A DNA stretch of 64,000 bases from assembly GCF_024494655.1 (NCBI RefSeq), contig NZ_JANHDL010000007.1, positions 1-64,000 of the forward strand. The letters run 5' to 3'. How positions within the stretch are numbered: the stretch's first letter is position 1; each line of letters begins with the position of its first letter. The notes under the pieces were generated by a model, which was given only the letters and a program-made list of their open reading frames with translations, had not been told where the DNA came from and made no database searches. Below, one piece after another: positions 37,007-45,574 of this stretch. A program made the translations under genes and the position numbers. The DNA is from Halorubrum laminariae (lineage in GTDB: Archaea > Halobacteriota > Halobacteria > Halobacteriales > Haloferacaceae).

Positions 37007-38032
37007 TCACCGCCCGTCTCGAAGCACCAGCGGTCCGATAGCGAGCGTTCGCTTCGCGAGCGTGAGAACCCTGAGCACGTACGAGACGAACAGCACGAAC
37101 GGTAACAGCGTGACGGCGAACGCACCACCGACTACGACCGTGAGGTGATCGACGCCGAGCGTGCTCCCCGGGAACGTCCCGGCGTCGACGACAGCGAGCA
37201 TGAGGCCGGCGACGAGAAGCGCCGGCAGGGCGGCGTAGAGGATCAGCCGGGAAAGGTCGATGAGCGCCCACTGGAAGTACAGCGTCTTGACGTGTTCGCG
37301 AGCCGGCCCGAACAGCGCGAGCGACTCCCGGAGTTCCCCAAGCGCGTCGTTCTCCGCCTCCGTGAGGCGATCTCCGTACTCGGCTTGGAGGCGGTCGACG
37401 CGATGTATCTTCCGGCCGTAGTTGAAATCCAAGGCGGCGAACACCACGTCGAAAGAGCCGAACTGCGCACCGTCGAGCTGGTCGCGCACGGTGTCTGCGT
37501 TGCCGGCGACGCTCTCGGCGAGTTCGGCCACGTCGTCTCTCACCGCCTCGTCGCGCTCGTCGTCCCCGGAGACAGACGCTCGAAGCGCCTCTGATCGATC
37601 CGCTGCGACGCCGAGGATCGCGTCGAGGAAGCCGGCTGGATCCGTCGGAGCCGGCGAGCCGGTGAGCGCGGCAACGGACTCGCGCACGTCCAGCGTGCCG
37701 GCCATCCGCTCCTGCTGGTCACCGAGCGGGCCGTTCTCTTGGGTGAGAACGAGCTGTCCGATCGTGACGACGAGCGTCGCACCGGTGACGATCGCCGTGA
37801 TCATCGCCGAGAACATCGTCTCGATCACGTCGCTCGACCCGACCTTCTCGGCGAGTGCCGGAGAGAACGCGGCCGCGACGGCAACAAACGCGACGAACAG
37901 GCCCACAGTCACGAGGCCGGCGACGAGAGCGCGGTTCGCCCGCAACAGGAGCCAGAGTTTCACTCCGCTCTCGTCGGCACGGTCGCGCATGGTGTCTGCC
38001 GTGCCGGGGTCTGACTCCGTGTTCTCGTCCAT
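37007..38032 (-). CDS. Four-helix membrane protein of unknown function
   Basis: A 341-residue protein. An acidic N-terminus precedes two helices at about 33-57 and 68-93 (MFSAMITAIVTGATLVVTIGQLVL). A soluble helical region lies at 95-245, and two more helices are at about 250-272 and 285-320. The N-terminal part up to QLVLTQENGPLGDQQERM resembles haloarchaeal membrane proteins of unknown role. It is convergent with the MFS gene. The IS6-type element begins 52 bases upstream of its start. Confidence 0.75.
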   Translation of the reverse strand: MDENTESDPGTADTMRDRADESGVKLWLLLRANRALVAGLVTVGLFVAFVAVAAAFSPALAEKVGSSDVIETMFSAMITAIVTGATLVVTIGQLVLTQENGPLGDQQERMAGTLDVRESVAALTGSPAPTDPAGFLDAILGVAADRSEALRASVSGDDERDEAVRDDVAELAESVAGNADTVRDQLDGAQFGSFDVVFAALDFNYGRKIHRVDRLQAEYGDRLTEAENDALGELRESLALFGPAREHVKTLYFQWALIDLSRLILYAALPALLVAGLMLAVVDAGTFPGSTLGVDHLTVVVGGAFAVTLLPFVLFVSYVLRVLTLAKRTLAIGPLVLRDGR

Positions 38033-38083
38033 GCCTCATCACGCTGGGGTATCGTCATAAGGCCACTGTCGGGGTGGTCGGCG

Positions 38084-38773
38084 GTGTTCAGATACGGTTT
38101 GAAAGGTGAGGCAGTGCGTTTTCAAAGTGATCTATGCCCGAAAACGACCGCCTCAGTGGCTGTTTAGACGAAATCAACGTAGACTTTGTGGAGCGAGAGG
38201 CAACACCGCGACTGTTGATGAAGCTCAGTATTCAGCTCCATTTAGCTGGACTCTCGCTTTCGAATATTGTTTCGTTTCTTGAGATATTCGGTGTTAATCG
38301 GGTTCGATCCACCGTTCATACCTAGGTTCATAAGGCCGATCTACAGCCGGAATCTGGTCGGAGTCCGAATCACGTTGCGGTCGATGAAACGGTGATTCGA
38401 CTTGATGATGAACAGTATTTGCTGTACGCTGCTGTCGATCCAGAAACAAACGATCTGCTCCACACACAGCTTGAACAACCGATAAATAACGCCCTCGAAG
38501 ATCGGTTTTTTGCTGATCTCCGTGACAAACACGATATCGATAACGCAGCTGTTCTCGTCGATGGATCAGCCTCACTTCAACGAGCCTGTCGCAAACACGA
38601 CCTCGATTTCAGGTGCGAACGACATGGAAATCGGAACAGCGTTGAACGTATCTTTCGTGAGATAAAACGTCGAACTACCTGTTTCTCAAACTGTTTCGGC
38701 AACGCCGAAGCAGAAACTGCTAACGAGTGGCTGAGATCGTTCACTTTTGCATGGAATCAGCTTATGTGAACAC
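38084..38773 (+). mobile_element. IS6-family (ISH-type) insertion sequence, inactive
   Basis: A 690-base element with imperfect terminal inverted repeats: GTGTTCAGATA at 38084-38094 and TATGTGAACAC at 38763-38773 (complement GTGTTCACATA). Inside is one transposase frame from 38134 to 38769. IS6 elements normally leave 8-base target duplications, and I see none flanking these ends, which suggests a later rearrangement or cointegrate resolution. Confidence 0.8.
38134..38769 (+). pseudogene. IS6-family transposase with an in-frame stop codon
   Basis: A 212-codon frame in one register throughout, interrupted only by a TAG at 38323-38325. Before it lies the N-terminal HTH part (VDFVEREATPRLLMKLSIQL...RVRSTVHT). 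After it comes VHKADLQPESGRSPNHVAVD, the DDE domain start, with first Asp in AVDETV, second in VLVDGSASLQ and Glu in NSVERIFREIKRRT. The Trp of the family motif HNWVQKAD stands where the TAG is, so a TGG-to-TAG change explains it. Without suppression the protein is cut at 63 residues. Confidence 0.88.
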
Positions 38774-39093
38774 TACCTTACACCGGACGGTCGCCGCGAC
38801 GAGTATCCCACCGATGGATCGTGATCGGCGCGTTCGGCGTCGACGACTCCGGGATCGAACTGTACCCCGTGTACGTGCTCACCGACCAGTCCGGTGGCGA
38901 CGTGTCGATCGAAGACAACGAGCCTCGCGGTGCGGTGTTCGACCCCCATCTGCCGGCTCTTCCACTTCTCCCTTCGGTCGTCGTCAAAAGGTCCGGGTGC
39001 GAGAATCGAACCCGATTGCGAGACTCGCTAACGCTCGTCTCGCGCGGTTCGATTTCGCCTTCCAGCTTTCTTCGTCACTACGTTCCTCAGAAA
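38770..39093. other. Region between the IS6 element and tRNA-His, with a gene remnant
   Basis: One frame from the end of the IS to about 38990 (...RWIVIGAFGVDDSGIELYPV and VLTDQSGGDVSIEDNEPRGA on the plus strand) has good haloarchaeal composition but no start. It runs into the duplicated tRNA end without a natural C-terminus. It looks like the tail of a gene truncated by the IS or by integration, and I cannot name the family. The rest is non-coding. Confidence 0.4.
38991..39013 (-). repeat. Duplicate of the tRNA-His 3' end (att-site-like)
   Basis: A 23-base stretch beginning GTCCGGGTGCGAGAATCGAA is identical to 39094-39116, the T-arm and 3' acceptor half of tRNA-His. Such copies are left where integrases of the tyrosine family insert DNA into tRNA 3' ends. 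The DNA between the two copies is only about 80 bases and holds no integrase. Confidence 0.8.
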
Positions 39094-39167
39094 GTCCGGG
39101 TGCGAGAATCGAACCCGCGTCTCAGCCTCCACAAGGCTGAAGGATAGTCCACTACCCTAACCCGGAC
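39094..39167 (-). tRNA. tRNA-His (GTG)
   Basis: On the minus strand, acceptor TCCGGGT pairs with ACCCGGA. The D-arm is GGGTAGTGGACTATCC. The anticodon stem TCAGCC/GGCTGA encloses loop TTGTGGA with anticodon GTG. The T-arm GCGGGTTCGATTCTCGC is standard. A G precedes the acceptor (G-1) and the discriminator is C, both identity marks of tRNA-His. No intron or encoded CCA is present. Confidence 0.95.
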
Positions 39168-39343
39168 ACGCACTCTCACGTACCCCGTTTCGACTGATAA
39201 CCGTTACGACTCGCCGCAGTCCGTGCGAGCAGTTCGCGCGGAGGGCCGCAGCGACCGTGGCCCGACCACCCGATCTCCACCGAATCTCAGACGGCCCCGA
39301 CCGCACCGCTTTAGGCGCGCGACGGCGTACCTAGGCGTAATCC

Positions 39344-39799
39344 GTGGCGTTCACCGACAAGATATACGTGAAGAACCACCGCCAGCTCGCCTCCCAACTG
39401 GAAACGAACATTCCGAAGGGAGCGTTCGCCGGTGCGACGCTCGACATCCTCTACAGCGGCGATGGCCTCTCGAAGCTCGACTCGACGACGCGGGACCGCA
39501 TTCTCGACTTCGCCGAGGACTTCCTCGACTGCGACTGCGACGCCAATCCCTACTGCGGCTGTCCCGAGGAGAAGTTCATGCGGTACGTCCTCGAACTCCG
39601 CGCCGAGGGGCTCGGCCCGCAGGCGATCGTCGACGTGATGACCGACGACTACATGGTGTACGCGTACACCGGCGACGTGCTCTCGTTCCTCGACAACTCG
39701 GTCCGAAACTTGGAGGCGATCGAGACCCTCGCAGACGTCGAGGGCAACGAGGAGATGTCCGATAAGGCGCGACGAGCGAAACGGGAGCTGTCGGGCTGA
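39344..39799 (+). CDS. Conserved haloarchaeal protein with Cys cluster (DUF5814-like)
   Basis: A 151-residue protein starting at GTG (MAFTDKIYVKNHRQLASQLE). It has a dense Cys cluster, CDCDANPYCGC, with Cys63, 65, 71 and 73, then PEEKFMRYVLELRAEGLGPQ. The pattern could bind zinc or an Fe-S cluster. I associate it, with moderate confidence, with DUF5814, a domain also met next to archaeal helicases; function unknown. A TTTAGGCG element near 39311 could be its promoter. The stop lies in the first unit of a 15-base tandem repeat. Confidence 0.75.
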   Translation: MAFTDKIYVKNHRQLASQLETNIPKGAFAGATLDILYSGDGLSKLDSTTRDRILDFAEDFLDCDCDANPYCGCPEEKFMRYVLELRAEGLGPQAIVDVMTDDYMVYAYTGDVLSFLDNSVRNLEAIETLADVEGNEEMSDKARRAKRELSG

Positions 39800-39844
39800 G
39801 GTGTCGGCGGCTGAGGTGTCGGCGGCTGAGGTGTCGGCGGCTGA
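39796..39844. repeat. 15-base tandem repeat at a gene end
   Basis: CTGAGGTGTCGGCGG occurs three times without mismatch (39796-39840), followed by the start of a fourth unit (CTGA). The first unit contains the TGA stop of the preceding gene, and because 15 is a multiple of 3 every unit repeats that stop. Confidence 0.9.
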
Positions 39845-39930
39845 CGGGTCTATTCGATGTACGTCGCCGCCGTTCCCGCTCACACGGATCGTGCGAACGG
39901 TCTAAGTACGCGCGAGCCCGAATACGGCCA

Positions 39931-40824
39931 ATGAGTCTTCGGCCCGCGTGGCTCTCGTTTAGGCGATACGCGGCGACGACGACGGGAATGACCCTCGTGT
40001 TGTTTTCGCTCGGGGTCTACACCGCAGCGACCGGGTCGGGACTGGCGTGTCAGGCCCAGTGGCCGCTCTGTTCCGACCAGCTCATCCCCACGCTCACGAT
40101 CAACCCCGACTTCATCGAGTGGTTCCACCGCGTGTGGGCGATGGTGACCGGCTTCCTCATCGTCGGCGTCGCCGGATGGACCTGGCTCGGTGGGTTTGAC
40201 CGCCGCACGAAGCTGGCCGCGACGCTCGCGGTGGCGATCCTCCCACTGCAGATCACGGTCGGTGCCATCACGGTCACCGTCGGCGGGCTCGTCCCCGGCG
40301 GCTACACCGTCTCGACGCACGCCGCGCACCTCGTCGTGGCCCTCTGTATCTTCACGCTGCTCGCGCTCGCGACGATCTGGGGCGACGGTCGCGGCTCGCC
40401 GCGACTCCTGCGGATCGCCACAGCGATCGCCGTCGCCGGCATCGTCGCCAGCGCGGTCTTCTCGCGGGCGGTCCCGTTCGTGACTTACTCGCCGGGCGCG
40501 CAGGCCGGGTTTTACATCACCGGACTCGCCGGACACCTCGGATTAGTCGCGACGGTCGCGTACGCGACCGAGGCCGTGCGAGGTGGCTACGCCGGCTTCG
40601 ACCGCTCCACGGCGCGGATCGTGCGCGCGTTGGCCGCGGGATCGATGGTTGCGCTCGTCGGTACGCTGCTTCTGGGCCGCGATCTCGTGTTGTACACCGG
40701 TGTCTGGCAACGGATCAACCTCGTCGCGCTCGCAGTCGCCGTTGTGCTGGCCGTCGGTGCGGCGTGGACGGTCCGCGGTGCAGGCGGAACGGGACAGCTC
40801 ACGGCTTCAGTCAGGGGCGACTGA
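39931..40824 (+). CDS. ctaA: CtaA/Cox15-type heme A synthase-like protein
   Basis: A 297-residue membrane protein with eight helices, as in heme A synthase. The first half has TGSGLACQAQWPLCSDQ (a Cys pair) and IEWFHRVWAM (heme-ligand His). The internal repeat has VSTHAAHLVVAL, and the second half has GLAGHLGLVA and WQRINLVALA, where a second His is less clear. It should oxidise heme O to heme A for terminal oxidases. No ctaB or cox genes are adjacent. Confidence 0.88.
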   Translation: MSLRPAWLSFRRYAATTTGMTLVLFSLGVYTAATGSGLACQAQWPLCSDQLIPTLTINPDFIEWFHRVWAMVTGFLIVGVAGWTWLGGFDRRTKLAATLAVAILPLQITVGAITVTVGGLVPGGYTVSTHAAHLVVALCIFTLLALATIWGDGRGSPRLLRIATAIAVAGIVASAVFSRAVPFVTYSPGAQAGFYITGLAGHLGLVATVAYATEAVRGGYAGFDRSTARIVRALAAGSMVALVGTLLLGRDLVLYTGVWQRINLVALAVAVVLAVGAAWTVRGAGGTGQLTASVRGD

Positions 40825-41000
40825 CTGGCCTCTGCCGTGGTCACCCGACCAGTCGCTGTCGGCCGATCTCCACGACGCGTCTCGCGTCGGTACTTTCGGC
40901 TTCGAAGCCGATGGAACGCGCCGGTAACCGCGTCTCCTTACCAGACCTGATGTCGCCCGCGAGCGGTAACCGGTCCCAACATAATGTTATTCGAGAAAGG

Positions 41001-41008
41001 TTTAATAG
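41001..41008 (+). promoter_or_regulatory. TATA element of the second histidine kinase
   Basis: TTTAATAG lies 34-41 bases before the ATG at 41042 and 22-29 bases before a GTG at 41030 in the same frame. The spacing favours a leaderless start at the GTG or a very short leader to the ATG. Confidence 0.55.
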
Positions 41009-41041
41009 TCTACATTGCGGGTTGCGATCGTGTGCCACTCG

Positions 41042-42226
41042 ATGGAGCGGCGACCCGGTATCGCGTATCGCCGCCCCGATGGCGACCCCGACCGGTTCGT
41101 CCCCGAAGTGGTCGGCGAATCTCGGCTGAACGCCGCGAACCTCCCACAGACCGAGTGGTCGACGGCGGTCGCTGATGCGGACTGCGACCGATTTCGCGCT
41201 GCCCTCGATGAGGGGCGAGTCGATATCACCTATCGTCTCACCCTCGATGACACGCAGACGTGGGTTCGCGAGCGCGGGGTTCGAGACGAGACGGGTGACA
41301 TCGTCGGATACCTCTTTACCGCCGGCGATCGCGTCGAGCGCAACCGCCAGCTCGAACGACAGCGCGAGCGCCTCGAAGAGTTTGCGAGCGTCGTTTCACA
41401 CGACCTGCGCAATCCCCTGTCCGTCGCCGTCGGCAACATCGAACTGGCGACCGAGTTCGAGGGAGATGCCAGTGCCGAGCGTCTCGATCGCGCACTCGAC
41501 GCGCTCGACTGGATGGACGATCTCATCTCGGATCTACTGGCCCTCGCGCGCGAGGGGCGGTCCGTCGAGGAGCCCACGCCGGAGGATCTCGCGGTCATCG
41601 TCGACGAGGCGTGGCGGACCGTCGGAGCGACCGCGGACGCACGGCTCGTGGTCGAAGCCCCGCTTCCGCGCATCGAATGCGACAGACGTCGTCTCCGACA
41701 GGCGTTAGAGAACCTCTTCCGCAACGCGATCGAGCACGGCACGGACGGTGACGCCGGTGATACGTTCGGTGACCGAGACGGATACGGCGCAGCCGGCGAC
41801 CGATCGGACCGCGTCCCGCCCGGCACGTTCACCAGCGGAGCCGACGGTGACGCCCCGATCGCGGCCGATGAGTCAGATCTCGATCCGGCGTCTGACCCCG
41901 AATCTGTGGCCGAGTCCGCCGCCGACCCGACGATTCGGGTGTTCGTCGGCAGACTCGACCGCGGATTCTACGTCGCAGATGACGGCGACGGGATCGATCC
42001 GTCGGACCGCGAGTCGGTGTTCGAACCGGGACACACCACCGCCGAGGGCGGTACCGGCTTCGGGCTCGCCATCGTCGATCGAATCGCCGGGGCCCACGAG
42101 TGGGAGGTTTCACTCACCGAGAGCCGGACCGGCGGCGCGCGATTCGAGTTTGACGATGTCACGGTGATCGATTCAGTCCGCTCTCCCGATGCGGATGAGA
42201 TCACGGACGACGACTCTGTCTCCTGA
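41042..42226 (+). CDS. Soluble sensor histidine kinase with partial PAS domain
   Basis: A 394-residue cytoplasmic kinase. Residues 20-100 look like the C-terminal part of a PAS domain plus PAC (TYRLTLDDTQTWVRERGVRD), with the N-terminal PAS strands missing. The H-box VVSHDLRNPL has the phospho-acceptor at His120. The N-box LENLFRNAIEHG and G-boxes DDGDGIDP and GGTGFGLAIVDRI are intact. An acidic insert of about 65 residues (TDGDAGDTFGDRDGYGA...) splits the N-box from the following strand, which is unusual. Convergent with rfcL, 9 bases apart. The start could be GTG 41030. Confidence 0.88.
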   Translation: MERRPGIAYRRPDGDPDRFVPEVVGESRLNAANLPQTEWSTAVADADCDRFRAALDEGRVDITYRLTLDDTQTWVRERGVRDETGDIVGYLFTAGDRVERNRQLERQRERLEEFASVVSHDLRNPLSVAVGNIELATEFEGDASAERLDRALDALDWMDDLISDLLALAREGRSVEEPTPEDLAVIVDEAWRTVGATADARLVVEAPLPRIECDRRRLRQALENLFRNAIEHGTDGDAGDTFGDRDGYGAAGDRSDRVPPGTFTSGADGDAPIAADESDLDPASDPESVAESAADPTIRVFVGRLDRGFYVADDGDGIDPSDRESVFEPGHTTAEGGTGFGLAIVDRIAGAHEWEVSLTESRTGGARFEFDDVTVIDSVRSPDADEITDDDSVS

Positions 42227-42235
42227 TTGTAGCGA

Positions 42236-43747
42236 TCACACGAAATCGCCGAGTCCCGCCTGTCCATCGTCGCCGGTCTCGTCGTCCCCGCTCGCGTCAC
42301 CGTCGGTCTCTGTGCTGTCGGTCCCGTTTCCGCTAGCGTCTCCTCCTGTAATCCCTCGATTGCCGCCGCCCTCCGTATCCGAATCGCTCCTCTCATTGGC
42401 GGCATCACCGTTTCTCCGCCCGGGGCTCGCGGCGAACGCGCCGTCTGCGTTGTCCTCCATTCGCTCGTCTCGTAGCGCCTGTGCGTCCTCGACGATCGAC
42501 TCTACCTTGTTGGTGGACTCGCCAGAGCCGGTGACGAAGGCGACGCCCGCCTCGTCGAGGTCGTACGCGGCCGCCATCGCGACTGTCGGCTCGCGCGGCT
42601 TACAGTGGTGCGTTATCGTTTGCAGGAACGGTAGCACCTCACGGCGAGCGGTGGCGACGCTACAGCCGCTTGCGGCGGCGATCTGTCCTACTACCTTGTC
42701 TGCGGTCGCGTCCGATGAGGACCAGAACTGCGGGCGGCCGTAGCGCGTCCATCCACCTTTCGTCTCGTCGCGTGCGGCCGCGACGCCCGCGGCCGCGTTG
42801 TCAGTCGCGTACCGCCAGTACGTGTAGTTCTGCGTGGCGCGCACGCGACCGAGCCAGACGTCCGCGTTGGCGAGGGAGTCGTACGCTCGGACCGCCTCTC
42901 GGGAATCGTACACGTCGAGGACGTTGTTCTCGATCCACTTCGTCAGGTCGTCGGGCGTCTCGTCAACGGCGTACGCCGACTGTAACGCCTCTTCTGCGGA
43001 CTCCTCTTTGAGGACCGCATCGAGGAACGGGAAGAGTCCGAGCGCCTTGTCGCGGTCGCCAGTGACCACGTCGTCGACGGTGATCGCGTCGCGCCCTTCC
43101 GCCGCGGCCTGGAGGTCGTTGACCGCGCCGCGGAGATCGCCGCGGTTGCGCTCGGCTATCTCGGAGAGGGCGTCCGACTCGAACTCGATCCCCTCCTTCC
43201 GACAGATGTCGCGGAGGACGGGGACGATGGAGCGCGCGGAGACATCGCGGAACTCGACCTCTTGGGTGGCGTCGCGAAGCCCGCGAGACATGTCGTAGTA
43301 GTCGTTGGCGATGAGGACGATGGGCTGGCCGGACTCTTTCACCAGCTCCGTGATCGCGCTTGCGCCGCCGCGGTCGTAGTTGCCGTGGATGTTGTCGGCC
43401 TCGTCCAAGATGACGAGTTGGCGCGACGCCGTGTCGCCGCCGGCGGCCCCGCCCCCGGCCGCGCTCCCGCCGAGCGTGGCGTTTCGGGCGGCCCGTCCCG
43501 CGTAGCGCTCGATCACGTCGGCGGTACGCTGGTCGGACGCGTTCAACTCGACCGTCTCCCATCCCATGTCGTTCGCGAGCGCGTGCGCCGCGCTCGTCTT
43601 TCCGACGCCGGGACTCCCGTGGAGGACGACCGCCTCGCGGTGGTCGTCCCACGAGCGCGCCCACTCCGCGAACGCGTCGCGGGCCTTGTCGTTGCCGCGG
43701 ACCTCTGAGAGCGTGTGCGGACGGTACGTTTCGGTCCAGTCGGCCAT
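42236..43747 (-). CDS. rfcL: Replication factor C large subunit
   Basis: A 503-residue AAA+ clamp-loader subunit. Motifs are WTETYRPHTLSEVRGND, Walker A LHGSPGVGKTSAAHALAND (Lys50), Walker B LVILDEADNIHG, and the sensor/arginine region (AERNRGDLRGAVNDLQA). The C-terminal 80 residues are a Gly/Asp-rich acidic tail with no visible PIP-box at the very end (GDDGQAGLGDFV could serve). With the small subunit, encoded elsewhere, it loads PCNA at primer ends. Confidence 0.95.
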   Translation of the reverse strand: MADWTETYRPHTLSEVRGNDKARDAFAEWARSWDDHREAVVLHGSPGVGKTSAAHALANDMGWETVELNASDQRTADVIERYAGRAARNATLGGSAAGGGAAGGDTASRQLVILDEADNIHGNYDRGGASAITELVKESGQPIVLIANDYYDMSRGLRDATQEVEFRDVSARSIVPVLRDICRKEGIEFESDALSEIAERNRGDLRGAVNDLQAAAEGRDAITVDDVVTGDRDKALGLFPFLDAVLKEESAEEALQSAYAVDETPDDLTKWIENNVLDVYDSREAVRAYDSLANADVWLGRVRATQNYTYWRYATDNAAAGVAAARDETKGGWTRYGRPQFWSSSDATADKVVGQIAAASGCSVATARREVLPFLQTITHHCKPREPTVAMAAAYDLDEAGVAFVTGSGESTNKVESIVEDAQALRDERMEDNADGAFAASPGRRNGDAANERSDSDTEGGGNRGITGGDASGNGTDSTETDGDASGDDETGDDGQAGLGDFV

Positions 43748-43814
43748 TGCCGGCGGTAGGCGTGTGCGGCGTTTAGTGGTTCCGGAGCGGTGTGACCGTG
43801 CCCCTCTACGACTG

Positions 43815-44621
43815 CTACCTCGCCGTCGAACTCGACGGGAACGAGTTAGCGTGATCCGCTTCGGCGAGTCGGCGAGCGGCCGCCGCGGAGATGGTCACTC
43901 GGCCGTCGCCGACGCTCACGGACTCGCCGGTCACGTCGGCCACCACGTCGCGGAGGTCGTCGAGATACGCTCGCGACCGGTCTTCTTGGATCACCCGTGT
44001 GGCCTTCGTGTCGTACGTGAGCGCGCGGTGCCCGACGTAGATCCGCGCGAAGGACTTACGGACCGGTCGCGGCACCTCCCACACGATCTGCGGGAACGAG
44101 TCGAGCCCGGTTTTGTCTCCGATCGGTGCTCCGATCGCGACGAGGCACCGACCGAGGACCGAGGCGTCGGTGGTCGGTATCACCTCCGTCGCGCGGTTGT
44201 CGATGTCCTCGTTGCGGGTGTGACTATCAACGTCAAGGGCCTCGAAGACCGCGCGCACGTCGTCGGTCGTCACCGACTCGTCGACGGTGACCGCTGGGAC
44301 GAACGCGTCGTCGATGCTCCCCCCGGCGAGGACGTGTGCGAGGAGGTCGACGAGCGCGGCGGTGATCGCCTCGTCGGAATCGAGCCACCCGTGATCGATC
44401 GCGGTTTGGATACCGTGGACCGAGTCGGGCATCCCGCCGTTGAGCCATCCTCGAACGCGACCCGGCGGGAGATCGAGCGCGTTGCCGACGCGCGTGCGGC
44501 CGTGGTTCGGGTGTGCCGCGACGTACTCGCGAACGCGCCGATAGTCGAGAACTTTCTGCCACGGATCGGGATACTCGCGGTCGCTGTAGGTCCGGGAGAG
44601 GGCCTGCGCCGTGGGGGACAT
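43815..44621 (-). CDS. HTH-like haloarchaeal protein of unknown function
   Basis: A 268-residue soluble protein starting MSPTAQALSRTYSDREYP. Residues 28-70 look like a DNA-binding helix-turn-helix (VREYVAAHPNHGRTRVGNAL, then DLPPGRVRGWLNGG), the kind found at the N-terminus of haloarchaeal regulators. The rest (80-268) has alternating alpha/beta content and no motif I know. It is divergent from the pilin gene with 172 bases between the starts, so it could control it. A TATA-like TATATGT lies about 70 bases upstream. The frame extends to 44894 but without plausible protein. Confidence 0.65.
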   Translation of the reverse strand: MSPTAQALSRTYSDREYPDPWQKVLDYRRVREYVAAHPNHGRTRVGNALDLPPGRVRGWLNGGMPDSVHGIQTAIDHGWLDSDEAITAALVDLLAHVLAGGSIDDAFVPAVTVDESVTTDDVRAVFEALDVDSHTRNEDIDNRATEVIPTTDASVLGRCLVAIGAPIGDKTGLDSFPQIVWEVPRPVRKSFARIYVGHRALTYDTKATRVIQEDRSRAYLDDLRDVVADVTGESVSVGDGRVTISAAAARRLAEADHANSFPSSSTAR

Positions 44622-44793
44622 ACCCACTAATCGGCTCGGTGACACCTTGAACGTAGCGGAGTAGTTTTCAACGCTGAGATTTGGGCCAACACGTACATAT
44701 ACCGAATCGGCGTACTGTAGCGTAGCCAGCAGCCCGACGGACGCGACCGCACGCAGGTCGTACTCGCGTCTTCGGCCGACGCTGGGTTCAACC

Positions 44794-45213
44794 ATGAAAT
44801 CATTCAACCAAAACACATCGGACGATCGTGCCGTGAGTCCCGTTATAGGGGTCATACTCATGGTCGCAATCACTGTCATCCTCGCGGCCGTCATCGGGAC
44901 CTTCGTGCTCGGACTCGGCGATCAGTTAGGTGACAGTGCGCCGCAGGCGAGTTTCGAAATCGAGAGTGCAAACAATTCAACGGTTGACGTTACCAAAACT
45001 GGAGGACAATCGATTGAGACGAGTGATCTCACTGTCTCCATCGGTGGTGAAAGATTTGACGAAGCTAACTTTAGTGAACCAACCACTTGGCAGACTGGTG
45101 AAACAAAAAGCATCACCGGTTCTGACTTCGGCACCAATGAACAGACAGTTCAGCTCATCCACGATCCGAGTGGAAATGTGATATTCGAAGGTCGTGCCGA
45201 CTTCGGCAGCTAA
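44794..45213 (+). CDS. Type IV pilin (archaeal class III signal peptide)
   Basis: A 139-residue precursor. [20 protein letters not shown] is the archaeal pilin signal: charged N-terminus, cleavage site before the VSPVIG box, then a hydrophobic helix ending about residue 43. The mature part is a polar, Thr/Ser/Asn-rich beta domain typical of surface pilins that mediate adhesion in Haloferax. PibD-type peptidase should cut it. No pilB or pilC is adjacent. Codon use is less GC-rich than in the neighbours. Confidence 0.9.
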   Translation: MKSFNQNTSDDRAVSPVIGVILMVAITVILAAVIGTFVLGLGDQLGDSAPQASFEIESANNSTVDVTKTGGQSIETSDLTVSIGGERFDEANFSEPTTWQTGETKSITGSDFGTNEQTVQLIHDPSGNVIFEGRADFGS

Positions 45214-45574
45214 TTGAGATCACCTCACCGCTAGCGGCTTTCTATTTGGGTTCTGCACTGCAACCCAATCTTGTCGGTGGGGCATTGCTAGGTCGGCGTT
45301 GGATCCAATTCGTTGCGGGCGTTGCGAACATTTTCTTCCGACCCGAAGTCGAGATATTACGGCGGTGTTGTCACGGTCGGTTTGAGTCTGTGACCTGGAG
45401 ATCACGAACTAGACAAATTCCGGAGAGACGCCCACCGGAGTCATTCGCAGGAGGCAGATTTCGGCACACCGTGTGTCTCCGTGAGAACCCTTCGGTTGGG
45501 TCCAGTTGAGTCGGGAACTACAGCAATCGCTCCGTCATCTATTTACTCGCGCTGACGTGTGAATTTGATATCAC
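45214..45574. other. 361-base non-coding stretch before the type IIG gene
   Basis: I see no gene, tRNA or clear hairpin-terminator here. The part 45380-45520 has mixed composition. The only signal is a TATA-like CTATTTA at its right end, which serves the restriction gene. No repeats of the accessory regions elsewhere are found in it. Confidence 0.6.
45539..45546 (+). promoter_or_regulatory. TATA element of the type IIG gene
   Basis: CTATTTAC lies 29-36 bases before the ATG at 45575, the expected spacing for a leaderless start. Confidence 0.6.
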
